Shown here: one piece after another, positions 34,183 through 42,016 of the stretch
How positions within the stretch are numbered: position 1 is the first letter of the stretch
Layout of the letters: every line of letters starts with the position of its first letter
Source of the DNA: Azospirillum soli
GTDB taxonomy: Bacteria; Pseudomonadota; Alphaproteobacteria; Azospirillales; Azospirillaceae
Assembly: GCF_017876165.1 (NCBI RefSeq)
Contig: NZ_JAGINQ010000007.1
Location: 1 to 64,000 of the forward strand
DNA length: 64,000 bases
Direction: 5' to 3'
The notes under the pieces: generated by a model
What the model was told of the DNA's origin: nothing
Database searches by the model: none
What the model saw: only the letters and a program-made list of their open reading frames with translations
Made by a program: the position numbers and the translations under genes

Positions 34183-35427
34183 ATGGCCGCCATGGACGCA
34201 CAGCGCATCCTTCAGCTTGCCCAGTGGATCACCGACGCGGGCCTTCAGGGCGTGCCGGAGACGGAGCTTGTCCAGGGTTTCTGCGAACGGCTGGTGGCGG
34301 CCGGCGTACCGCTGACGCGGGCGGTGGTGGGGGCGGACACGCTGCACCCGGTCATCGTCGGACGGGTCATCACATGGTCGATTCTAGGCACCGACGGCGG
34401 CGAGACGCGCCTGACCGACTACGGCACCCTGGCGGACCCGGATTTGGACGACAAGTGGCTGCAAAGCCCCTTCTACCAGCTGTACGAGTCCGGCGGGACG
34501 ATGCTGCGCCGCCGCCTGGACGAAAGCACGCCGACGGGCGAGTTCCCCATCGTGGACGATCTGCGCGCGCAAGGTGCCACCGACTATGTCGCGCTGGTTC
34601 ACCGCCTCGGCCCCAGCGCGGTGATCGGCGATCTGGACGGTTTCTTCTCATCCTGGGCGACGGACCATCCGGGCGGGTTCGAGGACGCGCATCTGGACGC
34701 GCTGGCATCGCTGGTCGGCACGCTGGCGCTGGCCCTGTGGGGGCACGCGGTGACGCGCATCGCCAACACGTTGGTGGAAACCTACCTCGGCCGCGACGCG
34801 GGGGCTCGGGTGCTCGGCGGGCACATCCGCCGGGGCGTCGCCGACCGGCTGGACGCGGTTCTGTGGTTCAGCGACCTGCAAGGCTACACCCGCATCACCG
34901 ACACCGCGCCCCCGGAAACCATCATCCCGCTGCTGAACGACTATGCGGAACTGGTGGTGACCGCCGTCCATGGCCACGGCGGGCAGGTGCTGAAATTCAT
35001 GGGCGACGGCATCCTGGCGATGTTCGACCGGTCCAGGGCCGAGGACGCCTGCCGCGCCGCACTGGACGCGGCGGCGGAGGCGCGGACGCGCTGCCTGGAC
35101 CTGAACGCCCGGCGCTCAGCCGAGGGGTTGCCTGTGACGCGCTTCTACCTCGGCCTGCATGTGGGCGAGGTGTTCTACGGCAACATCGGCGGGGTGGACC
35201 GGCTGGACTTCACCGTTGTCGGCCCCGCCGTCAACGAGGCGAGCCGGATCGCCGCCATGTGCCGCTCACTGGACCAGAACGTGCTGCTGTCCTCGGCCTT
35301 CGCGGAGTCCGCGCCGGATTGCCGCGAGCGGCTGATCTCGGTCGGCCGCTACCTGCTGCGCGGCGTCGGCCGTCCGCAGGAGCTGTTCACGCTCGACCCG
35401 GAGTTCACGCCGCAGCAAAGTCCCTGA
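34183..35427 (+). CDS. Class III adenylate/guanylate cyclase
   Basis: A 414-residue soluble protein. Residues 1-190 form an N-terminal sensor-like domain without a recognised family; residues about 220-400 are a class III cyclase catalytic domain. The two metal-binding Asp are in LWFSDLQGYTRIT and KFMGDGILAMF, and TVVGPAVNEASRIA holds the late catalytic block, so it should be active. This N-terminal plus cyclase build is common in rhizobia and Azospirillum. Its 3' end overlaps that of the convergent radical SAM gene by 23 bp. Confidence 0.9.
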   Translation: MAAMDAQRILQLAQWITDAGLQGVPETELVQGFCERLVAAGVPLTRAVVGADTLHPVIVGRVITWSILGTDGGETRLTDYGTLADPDLDDKWLQSPFYQLYESGGTMLRRRLDESTPTGEFPIVDDLRAQGATDYVALVHRLGPSAVIGDLDGFFSSWATDHPGGFEDAHLDALASLVGTLALALWGHAVTRIANTLVETYLGRDAGARVLGGHIRRGVADRLDAVLWFSDLQGYTRITDTAPPETIIPLLNDYAELVVTAVHGHGGQVLKFMGDGILAMFDRSRAEDACRAALDAAAEARTRCLDLNARRSAEGLPVTRFYLGLHVGEVFYGNIGGVDRLDFTVVGPAVNEASRIAAMCRSLDQNVLLSSAFAESAPDCRERLISVGRYLLRGVGRPQELFTLDPEFTPQQSP

Positions 35428-36490
35428 GCCGCACCGGCATCCGCCGCGAGCCCCAGACGCCCGGCTCCGCCTCGAACACGCCGGGCAGCTTGGTGCCGCA
35501 GGACTGGCAAGCGCCTGTCTCGTCCAGGTTCCAGTCGCTGAGCGTGTAGCCGCTGCGGCCGATCACCACCTCGTCACACCCCGCGCAGCGGGTACTGGAA
35601 TGGTCCAGATCACGGACGTTGCCGACGTAGACGTGATGCAGCCCGTTCGCCTTCGCGATGGCCCAGGCGCGCAGCAGTGTGGCGTGCGGGGTCCAGCCCT
35701 TGTCGCGCATCTTGTAGTCGGGGTGGAAGGCGGTGAAGTGGATTGGCACGTCGGGGCCGAGGTTCTCGCGGATCCAACCGGTCATTTCGTGCAGCTCGGC
35801 GTCGCTGTCGTTCTCGCCGGGGATCAGCAGGGTGGTGATCTCGAACCAGACGTTGGTCTCGTGGCGAAGATACTTCAGCGTGTCGAGCACCGGGGCGAGA
35901 TGGCTGCCGGTGACCTTGTGGTAGAAATCCTCCGTGAAGGCCTTCAGGTCCACGTTGGCGGCGTCCATGTGGCGATAGAACTCCGTGCGCGGCTCCTGGC
36001 AGATGTAGCCGGCGGTCACCGCCACGTTCTTCACCCCCTGCTCGTGGCAGGCCTGCGCCACGTCCACCGCGTATTCCAGGAAGATGACCGGGTCGTTGTA
36101 GGTGTAGGCCACCGAGCGGCAGCCCGTTTCCTTCGCCGCCCGCGCAATGGTCTCGGGTGCTGCGCTGTCGGCCAGCGTGTCGAACTCGCGGGACTTGGAG
36201 ATGTCCCAGTTCTGGCAGAACTTGCAGGTCAGGTTGCAGCCCGCCGTGCCGAAGGACAGCACCGGCGTGCCGGGCAGGAAGTGGTTCAGCGGCTTCTTCT
36301 CGATGGGATCGACGCAGAAGCCGGACGACCGCCCGTAGGTGGTCAGCACGATCTGGTCACCCTGGCGCTGGCGCACGAAGCAGAGCGCCTGCTGCCCATC
36401 GGAGAGTTTGCAGTGACGCGGACAGACGTCGCATTGCAGGCGGCCGTCGTCCAGTTGATGCCAGTAGCGGGCAGAGACGATGTGAGACAT
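35405..36490 (-). CDS. amrS: AmmeMemoRadiSam system radical SAM enzyme
   Basis: A 361-residue radical SAM protein. The cluster motif is CNLTCKFCQNWDISK (about residues 85-99), preceded by an extra Cys-rich N-terminus (CDVCPRHCKL) and followed by a C-terminal zinc-like CAGCDEVVIG and CQSCG. This arrangement (PflA-like, with GTPVLSFGTAGCN) is that of the radical SAM partner of Memo and AMMECR1. The reaction is unknown; comparative studies predict a base or metabolite modification. It is divergent from the fused Memo-AMMECR1 gene, with a 12-bp palindrome between them. Confidence 0.92.
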   Translation of the reverse strand: MSHIVSARYWHQLDDGRLQCDVCPRHCKLSDGQQALCFVRQRQGDQIVLTTYGRSSGFCVDPIEKKPLNHFLPGTPVLSFGTAGCNLTCKFCQNWDISKSREFDTLADSAAPETIARAAKETGCRSVAYTYNDPVIFLEYAVDVAQACHEQGVKNVAVTAGYICQEPRTEFYRHMDAANVDLKAFTEDFYHKVTGSHLAPVLDTLKYLRHETNVWFEITTLLIPGENDSDAELHEMTGWIRENLGPDVPIHFTAFHPDYKMRDKGWTPHATLLRAWAIAKANGLHHVYVGNVRDLDHSSTRCAGCDEVVIGRSGYTLSDWNLDETGACQSCGTKLPGVFEAEPGVWGSRRMPVRLRDFAAA

Positions 36491-36569
36491 GACAGACTAT
36501 TCCCAGACTATACCTGTCCATCCGGTAGAGGCGCCGTTGTCGCGCGCTTGTAAAACACCGGACTGTGTT

Positions 36570-36600
36570 CCCACATGTGGGGTAGGCCGCCCGAGGCGGC
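36570..36600. promoter_or_regulatory. Palindromes between the divergent AmmeMemoRadiSam genes
   Basis: CCCACATGTGGG (36570-36581) is a perfect 12-bp palindrome almost central between the two divergent starts (36490 and 36643); GCCGCC-CGA-GGCGGC (36586-36600) follows 4 bp later. The first is a good candidate for a dimeric repressor site controlling both genes. Confidence 0.5.
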
Positions 36601-36642
36601 AAAGCCATTCTCAGCCACTATCCTTTTGCCACTGGCCTTTTG

Positions 36643-38010
36643 ATGATCATGAACCTGCGCGCGCCGGCCGTGGCGGGGGCCTTCTATCCCGCCAACCCCG
36701 CTGCCCTCGACCGCATGGTGGGCGACTGCCTGGCCGAGGCCCACACCGAATCGCTGCCGGCCAAGGCGATCATCGCGCCGCACGCCGGCTACGTCTATTC
36801 CGGCCCCATCGCCGGCACCGCCTATGCCGGTGTCCAGCACATGGGCGACCGGGTGACGCGGGTCGTGCTGCTGGGGCCGGCGCACCGCTTCGGGTTCCGG
36901 GGCATCGCCTACCCTTCGGCGGACGGGCTGGCGACTCCGCTGGGCGTCGTGCCGGTGGACGTGCAGGGCCTCGCGGCGATTCGCGGTCTGCCGGGCGTGC
37001 GCGAGTTGGACGACGCCTTCGACGGCGAACATTCGCTGGAGGTGCATCTCCCCTTCATCCAGCGCATTTTCCCGCGCGCGTCCGTTGTGCCGCTGGTCGT
37101 CGGCAACGCTGATCTGGCGCAGGTGGACGCGGTGCTGGAACGGCTGTGGGGCGGGCCGGAGACGATGATCGTCGTCAGTTCAGACCTTAGCCACTTCCAC
37201 GACTACGCGACGGCGTGCGGGCTGGATCTGGAGACCTCGCAGGCCATCGAGGCGGCCGACGCGGAGCGGCTGTCTGGGGACCGCGCCTGCGGCTATCTGC
37301 CCGTATCGGGGCTGCTGATGCGGGCCAAGGCGCTGGACCTGCGCGTCACCACGCGCGACCTGCGCAACTCCGGTGACACGGCCGGCGACCATCGCCGCGT
37401 GGTCGGCTATGGCGCCTACAGCGTCGAGCCGGCGACCGAAGCCCGCCTGTCTCACGCGCATCGCGCACTGCTGCTGGAAACGGCCAAGCACACTTTGGCC
37501 GAGGTCGTGGAGACCGGTCGCACCCCCGACATCCGGGCAGAGGACTTCCCCCTCCCCTTGCGCGCCATTCGCCGCACCTTCGTGACGCTGGAGATGGACG
37601 GCGATCTGCGTGGCTGCATCGGCACCATCCAGGCGAACCGCCCGCTGGTCGAGGATGTGGTGACCAACACGCTGAAATCGGCGATGCAGGACCCGCGCTT
37701 CGGCCCGCTGACGGCGGCGGAGTTGCCGCGCGTGCACATCACCGTCTCGATCCTCAGCCACGACCGTCCCCTGCCCTTCCGCGACGAGGAGGAGTTGCTG
37801 GCGAAGCTGCGCCCCGGCATCGACGGCTTGATCCTGCGCGACGGGCGCAACGGCGCGCTGTTCCTGCCCAAGGTCTGGGACATGCTGCCCGACCCACGCG
37901 ACTTCGTGGCGCAGCTGCGGCGCAAGGCGGGGCTGCCGGCACACGGCCCCCTGCCGGGACTTGAGGCGTGCCGTTTCACGGCGGAAACGTTCGGGGAAAA
38001 TTCGGAATAA
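36643..38010 (+). CDS. AmmeMemoRadiSam protein: fused Memo (B) and AMMECR1 (A)
   Basis: About 455 residues in two domains. Residues about 3-262 are the Memo-like class III extradiol dioxygenase fold, with IIAPHAGYVYSG, VVLLGPAHR, DGEHSLEVHLPF and VVSSDLSHFH supplying the metal-site His residues; residues about 280-450 are an AMMECR1 domain with RRTFVTLEMDGDLRGCIGTI, the family hallmark. A and B are separate genes in many bacteria; here they are fused. The open frame begins with TTG at 36640; ATG at 36643 or 36649 is more likely. Paired with the divergent radical SAM gene. Confidence 0.93.
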   Translation: MIMNLRAPAVAGAFYPANPAALDRMVGDCLAEAHTESLPAKAIIAPHAGYVYSGPIAGTAYAGVQHMGDRVTRVVLLGPAHRFGFRGIAYPSADGLATPLGVVPVDVQGLAAIRGLPGVRELDDAFDGEHSLEVHLPFIQRIFPRASVVPLVVGNADLAQVDAVLERLWGGPETMIVVSSDLSHFHDYATACGLDLETSQAIEAADAERLSGDRACGYLPVSGLLMRAKALDLRVTTRDLRNSGDTAGDHRRVVGYGAYSVEPATEARLSHAHRALLLETAKHTLAEVVETGRTPDIRAEDFPLPLRAIRRTFVTLEMDGDLRGCIGTIQANRPLVEDVVTNTLKSAMQDPRFGPLTAAELPRVHITVSILSHDRPLPFRDEEELLAKLRPGIDGLILRDGRNGALFLPKVWDMLPDPRDFVAQLRRKAGLPAHGPLPGLEACRFTAETFGENSE

Positions 38011-38024
38011 AAGCATCCGATAAC

Positions 38025-38041
38025 CTTGTGCGCCGCACAAG
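38025..38041. terminator. Short hairpin downstream of the Memo-AMMECR1 gene
   Basis: CTTGTGC-GCC-GCACAAG, perfect 7-bp arms, 15 bp after the stop codon; no T-run follows, only AAAGGCAAAG. May be a weak terminator or an operator of the PilZ gene at 38117. Confidence 0.4.
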
Positions 38042-38116
38042 AAAGGCAAAGAAGCGGGCGCTGTTCATTGTAGAAAAAGTGGCGTATCATTCCGTCGTTA
38101 CATCGCGGAGAGCGCC

Positions 38117-38938
38117 ATGCCCGTCATGGATGCCAACCAGCGCAAGAAAGCCGAGGACGCCTTGATGCGCAAGGCGGAGGAACTCGTGCGGCGGCTGCGC
38201 GCGGAGGCGGAGACCGGCGCCCCCGACCGGGTGGACGCCCAGGCCGCGACGATGACGGAGCTTCTGAAAAGCCGGGAGTTTCCGTCCGTCCGCGCCGGCG
38301 AGTTCCGGGACCTGACCAAATCCATCCAGCGCAACAGCTACCAGCGCAGCGTCGATGCGCTGCTGTTCCAGGCCGAACGATGCGGCCACAAGGGCGACGA
38401 CAAAGGCCGCAACGAGTGGCTGACCAAGGCCAAGGACCATTTCGGCAAGGCCATTCGCCTGGGCGCCGACGACGAGTTCCGCCACGCCGTGGAACGCCGT
38501 GTCCAGGCCGCCCTGCTGACCAGCAAGGACGGCGTGGACGACCGCACCAAGCAGGCCAACGCCCGCAAGCTGGAACAGCACGACACCGGCGCCAAGCCCC
38601 CGAACGGCATCGAGCGCCGCCGCGCCATCCGCTACATGGACCCGGTGCTGACGGTGGAGGTGGACGGCCGACGCTTCACCACCGTCAACTGGTCGATCCG
38701 TGGCTTCCTGCTGGAGCCCTATCACGGCGAACTGGGTGTGGCGACGGGTGACAAGCTGCGCCTGGACATCCACTGCGCTGAGGTTCCAGGGGGTGGCGGC
38801 CGGCAAGTGGCCCATGCTGTGCGCGTCGACTCCGATCGCCACACGCTGGCCGTGACCTTCCCGGAAATGAGCACCGTCGTGCTGGACCTCGTGCACGCGA
38901 TGAAGGACATCGGCATTCATCCGGAGCCGGAGCGGTAA
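38117..38938 (+). CDS. PilZ domain protein with helical N-terminal region
   Basis: A 273-residue cytoplasmic protein. Residues 1-155 are charged and helical, with a TPR-like stretch (SVDALLFQAERCGHKGDDKGRNEWLTKAK is the most regular part, shown here only in outline); residues about 170-265 form a PilZ domain with the c-di-GMP motif ERRRAIRY (basic RxxxR) and the second motif NWSIRGF in the D/NxSxxG position. It is therefore expected to bind c-di-GMP. A palindromic repeat follows directly. Confidence 0.83.
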   Translation: MPVMDANQRKKAEDALMRKAEELVRRLRAEAETGAPDRVDAQAATMTELLKSREFPSVRAGEFRDLTKSIQRNSYQRSVDALLFQAERCGHKGDDKGRNEWLTKAKDHFGKAIRLGADDEFRHAVERRVQAALLTSKDGVDDRTKQANARKLEQHDTGAKPPNGIERRRAIRYMDPVLTVEVDGRRFTTVNWSIRGFLLEPYHGELGVATGDKLRLDIHCAEVPGGGGRQVAHAVRVDSDRHTLAVTFPEMSTVVLDLVHAMKDIGIHPEPER

Positions 38939-38948
38939 GCCCGCGCAC

Positions 38949-39028
38949 TTGCCCCCACCCTTCCCATGGCTCCGCCATGGGCCCCTTCCCTCCCCTGCGT
39001 TAGCGGGGGAGGGTTAGGGAGGGGGCAA
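38949..39028. repeat. 80-bp GC-rich intergenic palindromic repeat, copy 2
   Basis: Arms TTGCCCCCACCC (from 38949) and AGGGAGGGGGCAA (to 39028) pair almost fully; inner hairpins CCCATGGCTCCGCCATGGG and CCCTCCCCTGCGTTAGCGGGGGAGGG lie between. Located between convergent genes, 10 bp after the PilZ stop and 8 bp before the SpoVR stop, where it could act as a shared transcription end. Confidence 0.88.
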
Positions 39029-39035
39029 TGGGTTG

Positions 39036-40592
39036 TTACGCCCCCACGCCGCTCGGCGCGGTAACCGCGTGTTCCTTCAGGATCGCCTCAGACACCGCCG
39101 AGACCTCGACCAGCTGCACCTCGTAGCCCCACAGGTTGGCGATGTGGCGCAGCACGGCCTTGGCGTCGCTCTCGTCCAGAAGGACGCCGTTGGTCACGCG
39201 GTGGTGCAGAATCAGCTTGCGGTCACCGGCCAAGTCCACGTCCACGATCTGGATGTCCGGCTCCAGGAAGGCCAGATCGTACTGCCGGGCCAGCAGCTTG
39301 CGGATGTGGCGGTAACCGCGTTCGTTGTGGATGTTCTCGACCAGCAGGTAGGGGTCTTCCGCGTCGTCGCGCACGCTGAACATCTTCAGCTTCCGGATCA
39401 GGTGCGGGCTGAGGTACTGGAGCACGAAGCTCTCGTCGCGGAAGTTGGCCCAGGCGTCGCGCACCGCACCCATGCCGTCGCCCTTGCCGGCGAGGTCCGG
39501 GTACCATTCGCGGTCCTCGTCGGTGGGGTTTTCGGCGATGCGGACGATGTCCTGCATCATCGCGAAGCCCAACGCGTAGGGGTTGATGCCCGAGAAGCGC
39601 TGGTCGTCGAATTCCGGCTGGAAGACCACCGAGGTGTGCGAGTGCAGGAATTCCAGCATCGCGCCTTCGCTGATCATCCCCTTCTCGTGCAGCCGGTTCA
39701 TGATCGTGTAGTGGGTGTAGGTGGCACACCCTTCGTTCATCAGCTTTGTTTGCTTCTGCGGATAGAAATACTGCGCGATGTGGCGGACGATGCGCAGGAT
39801 TTCGCGCTGCCAGTGCTCCAGGCGCGGCGCCTTCTTCTCCAGGAAATAGAGAAGGTTCTCCTCCGGCAAGCCGAGCAGCTTCTTGCGCTCCGACACGCTC
39901 TTGGAGGGGCGGGCGGGGCCGCCGGCCGGCTTCGGCACGGTGCGCCACAGGTCGTTGAAGGTCTGCTCCTGGTATTCCTGCCGCTCGCGCTCGCGCTTCT
40001 GCTCAAGCCGCAGATCGAGCGTGCGCTTCTTCGGGTATTTGTGAACGCCCTGGTTCATCAGCGCGTGGGCGGCGTCCAGAACCCGCTCGACCGCGTGGTG
40101 GCCGTAGCGTTCCTCGCACTGGGCGATGTAGGCCTTGGCGAATTCCAGATAGTCGAGGATGCCCTCGGCGTCCGTCCACTGCTGGAACAGCTGGTTGTTC
40201 TTGAAGAAATGGTTGTGGCCAAAGGCCGCGTGGGCGATGACCAGCGTCTGCATCGTCATGGTGTTCTCTTCCATGATGTAGCTGATGCAGGGGCTGGAGT
40301 TGATGACGATCTCGTAGGCGAGGCCGCGATAGCCCTTACGGTAGAGCATCTCGTCGCGCGCGAAATGCTTGCCGAAGGACCAGTGCTTGTACATCAGCGG
40401 CATGCCGATCGAGGAATAGGCGTCGAGCATCTGCTCGGCCGTGATGACCTCGATCTGGTTGGGATAGACGCTGAGGCCCATCTCCTTGACCGCGATGTCC
40501 TCGATGGCGTCGTAGACGCGCTTGATCTTGTCGTAGTCCCAGTCCGCCCCGTCGTAGAGCAGGCTGTCGGGCTTGGTGATCACAGCGGCCAT
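39036..40592 (-). CDS. ycgB: SpoVR family protein (YcgB)
   Basis: A 518-residue soluble protein of the SpoVR/YcgB family. Typical segments are NQIEVITAEQMLDAYSSIGMPLMYKHW is reflected in its first 60 residues, with SFGKHFARDE, then a central NEGCATYTHYTIMN block with conserved His/Cys, and a C-terminal domain from about 430. First seen in Bacillus spore cortex formation, but in non-sporulating bacteria it travels with YeaH and PrkA and is induced in stationary phase or by nutrient stress. Third gene of that operon here (gap 80 bp). Confidence 0.94.
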   Translation of the reverse strand: MAAVITKPDSLLYDGADWDYDKIKRVYDAIEDIAVKEMGLSVYPNQIEVITAEQMLDAYSSIGMPLMYKHWSFGKHFARDEMLYRKGYRGLAYEIVINSSPCISYIMEENTMTMQTLVIAHAAFGHNHFFKNNQLFQQWTDAEGILDYLEFAKAYIAQCEERYGHHAVERVLDAAHALMNQGVHKYPKKRTLDLRLEQKRERERQEYQEQTFNDLWRTVPKPAGGPARPSKSVSERKKLLGLPEENLLYFLEKKAPRLEHWQREILRIVRHIAQYFYPQKQTKLMNEGCATYTHYTIMNRLHEKGMISEGAMLEFLHSHTSVVFQPEFDDQRFSGINPYALGFAMMQDIVRIAENPTDEDREWYPDLAGKGDGMGAVRDAWANFRDESFVLQYLSPHLIRKLKMFSVRDDAEDPYLLVENIHNERGYRHIRKLLARQYDLAFLEPDIQIVDVDLAGDRKLILHHRVTNGVLLDESDAKAVLRHIANLWGYEVQLVEVSAVSEAILKEHAVTAPSGVGA

Positions 40593-40672
40593 GCCTCAAA
40601 TCCTCTCGATACCCTGGCGGGGAGTGTCGGGCCGCGCTTGCGCCCGGCCCGACCTACGACCCTTATTTTCGG

Positions 40673-41968
40673 TTACGCCCCGGCCTTTTCGCGGGCGAAC
40701 AGCTCGCGGAAGACGGGGAAGATCTCGCGCCGCGACCGCACGCGCCGCATGGCGAGCGGCAGGTCGGGACGCTGCACCATCTTGTAGGTGCGCCACAGCT
40801 CGGTCTCGCGGCCCAGAGCCGACAGGCCCATGTTGTGCTCCGCCGCCACCTCGATGTAGGCGAAGTACTGGCACATCGGCAGGATCACCTCACGCAGCAG
40901 GGCTGCCGAGCGCGCGTTGTCCGAAGACATGTTGTCGCCGTCCGACGCCTGGGCCGCGTAGATGTTCCACTCGTTCTCCGGGTAGCGCTCCTTGATGACC
41001 CGCTGCATCTCCTCCAGCGCCGTGGACACCACAGTGCCGCCGGTTTCGGTGGAGTAGAAGAACGTGTCCTCGTCCACCTCCTTGGCCTCGTGGGTGTGGC
41101 GGATGAAGACGATGTCCACCGAGCGGTAGCGCCGCTTCAGGAACAGGTACAGCAGCATGAAGAAGCGCTTGGCGAGATCCTTCATGTGCTCGGTCATGGA
41201 GCCGGACACGTCCATCAGGCAGAACATGACCGCCTGCGCGATGGGCTTGGGCACCGTTTCGAAGCGGTTGTAGCGGACGTCGATCGGGTCAATGAAGGGA
41301 ATGCGCTTGGACCGGAGATAATGCCGCTCCAGCTGTTCGCGCAGGTCCCGCAGATGCTCCGGATCATCGCCGCGCTCCTCCGCCTCGCGCAGCAGGGCCT
41401 CCAGCGCGGTCATGTCGGCCGGCTTCGGCCGCTTCAGCGCGATGCGGCGCGACAGGCTGTTGCGCATGGTGCGCACCAGATTCAGGTTGGCCGGCGAGCC
41501 GGTCACCGAATAGCCCGCCCGCGTCAGCGAGTAGGATTCGGACTGCTTGACCTTCTGCTTGACCAGATCGGGAAGCTCCAGGTCTTCCAGGAAGATGTCC
41601 AGGAACTCCTCGCGGGACAGGACGAAGCGGAAATCGTCCTCGCCCTCCCCGTCCGGACTGCCTTCCGAACCACGCCCGCCACCCTGTTCCTCGGGCCGCG
41701 CGATGGTGTCTCCTTCCACATACTCCTTGTTGCCCGGCACGACGTAGTCACGCACGCCGCCGGACTGGGAGCGGTGGAAGGAGGGCTCCCGCACGCCGCC
41801 GGTCGAGATGGTGACCTTCTCGCCGTTCTCGATGTCCTGGATGCCGCGTTTGCCCGAGGCATCCCGGACCGCCTTGATCACCTGTTCCTTGGCGCGCCGC
41901 AGGAAACGCTGGCGGTTGGCCAGGCTCTTGCCTTGCGGGTTCAGGCGGCGGTCGATGATGTTCATCAA
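40673..41968 (-). CDS. yeaH: YeaH/YhbH family protein (DUF444)
   Basis: A 431-residue protein of the DUF444 family. The C-terminal half (about 220-400) is a von Willebrand A-like domain with the metal site FCLMDVSGSMTEH (DxSxS) and FYSTETGGTVVSTALE. The N-terminal part is basic (NRQRFLRRAKEQVIKAVRD). It lies 48 bp after prkA. In E. coli YeaH partners the kinase YeaG (PrkA) during sustained nitrogen starvation, so it is the likely adaptor or substrate. Confidence 0.94.
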   Translation of the reverse strand: MMNIIDRRLNPQGKSLANRQRFLRRAKEQVIKAVRDASGKRGIQDIENGEKVTISTGGVREPSFHRSQSGGVRDYVVPGNKEYVEGDTIARPEEQGGGRGSEGSPDGEGEDDFRFVLSREEFLDIFLEDLELPDLVKQKVKQSESYSLTRAGYSVTGSPANLNLVRTMRNSLSRRIALKRPKPADMTALEALLREAEERGDDPEHLRDLREQLERHYLRSKRIPFIDPIDVRYNRFETVPKPIAQAVMFCLMDVSGSMTEHMKDLAKRFFMLLYLFLKRRYRSVDIVFIRHTHEAKEVDEDTFFYSTETGGTVVSTALEEMQRVIKERYPENEWNIYAAQASDGDNMSSDNARSAALLREVILPMCQYFAYIEVAAEHNMGLSALGRETELWRTYKMVQRPDLPLAMRRVRSRREIFPVFRELFAREKAGA

Positions 41969-42016
41969 GGGGGAGCCCCTCCTACCCGTTCAGCTCGTCG
42001 TGGAAGACAGGCCGGA

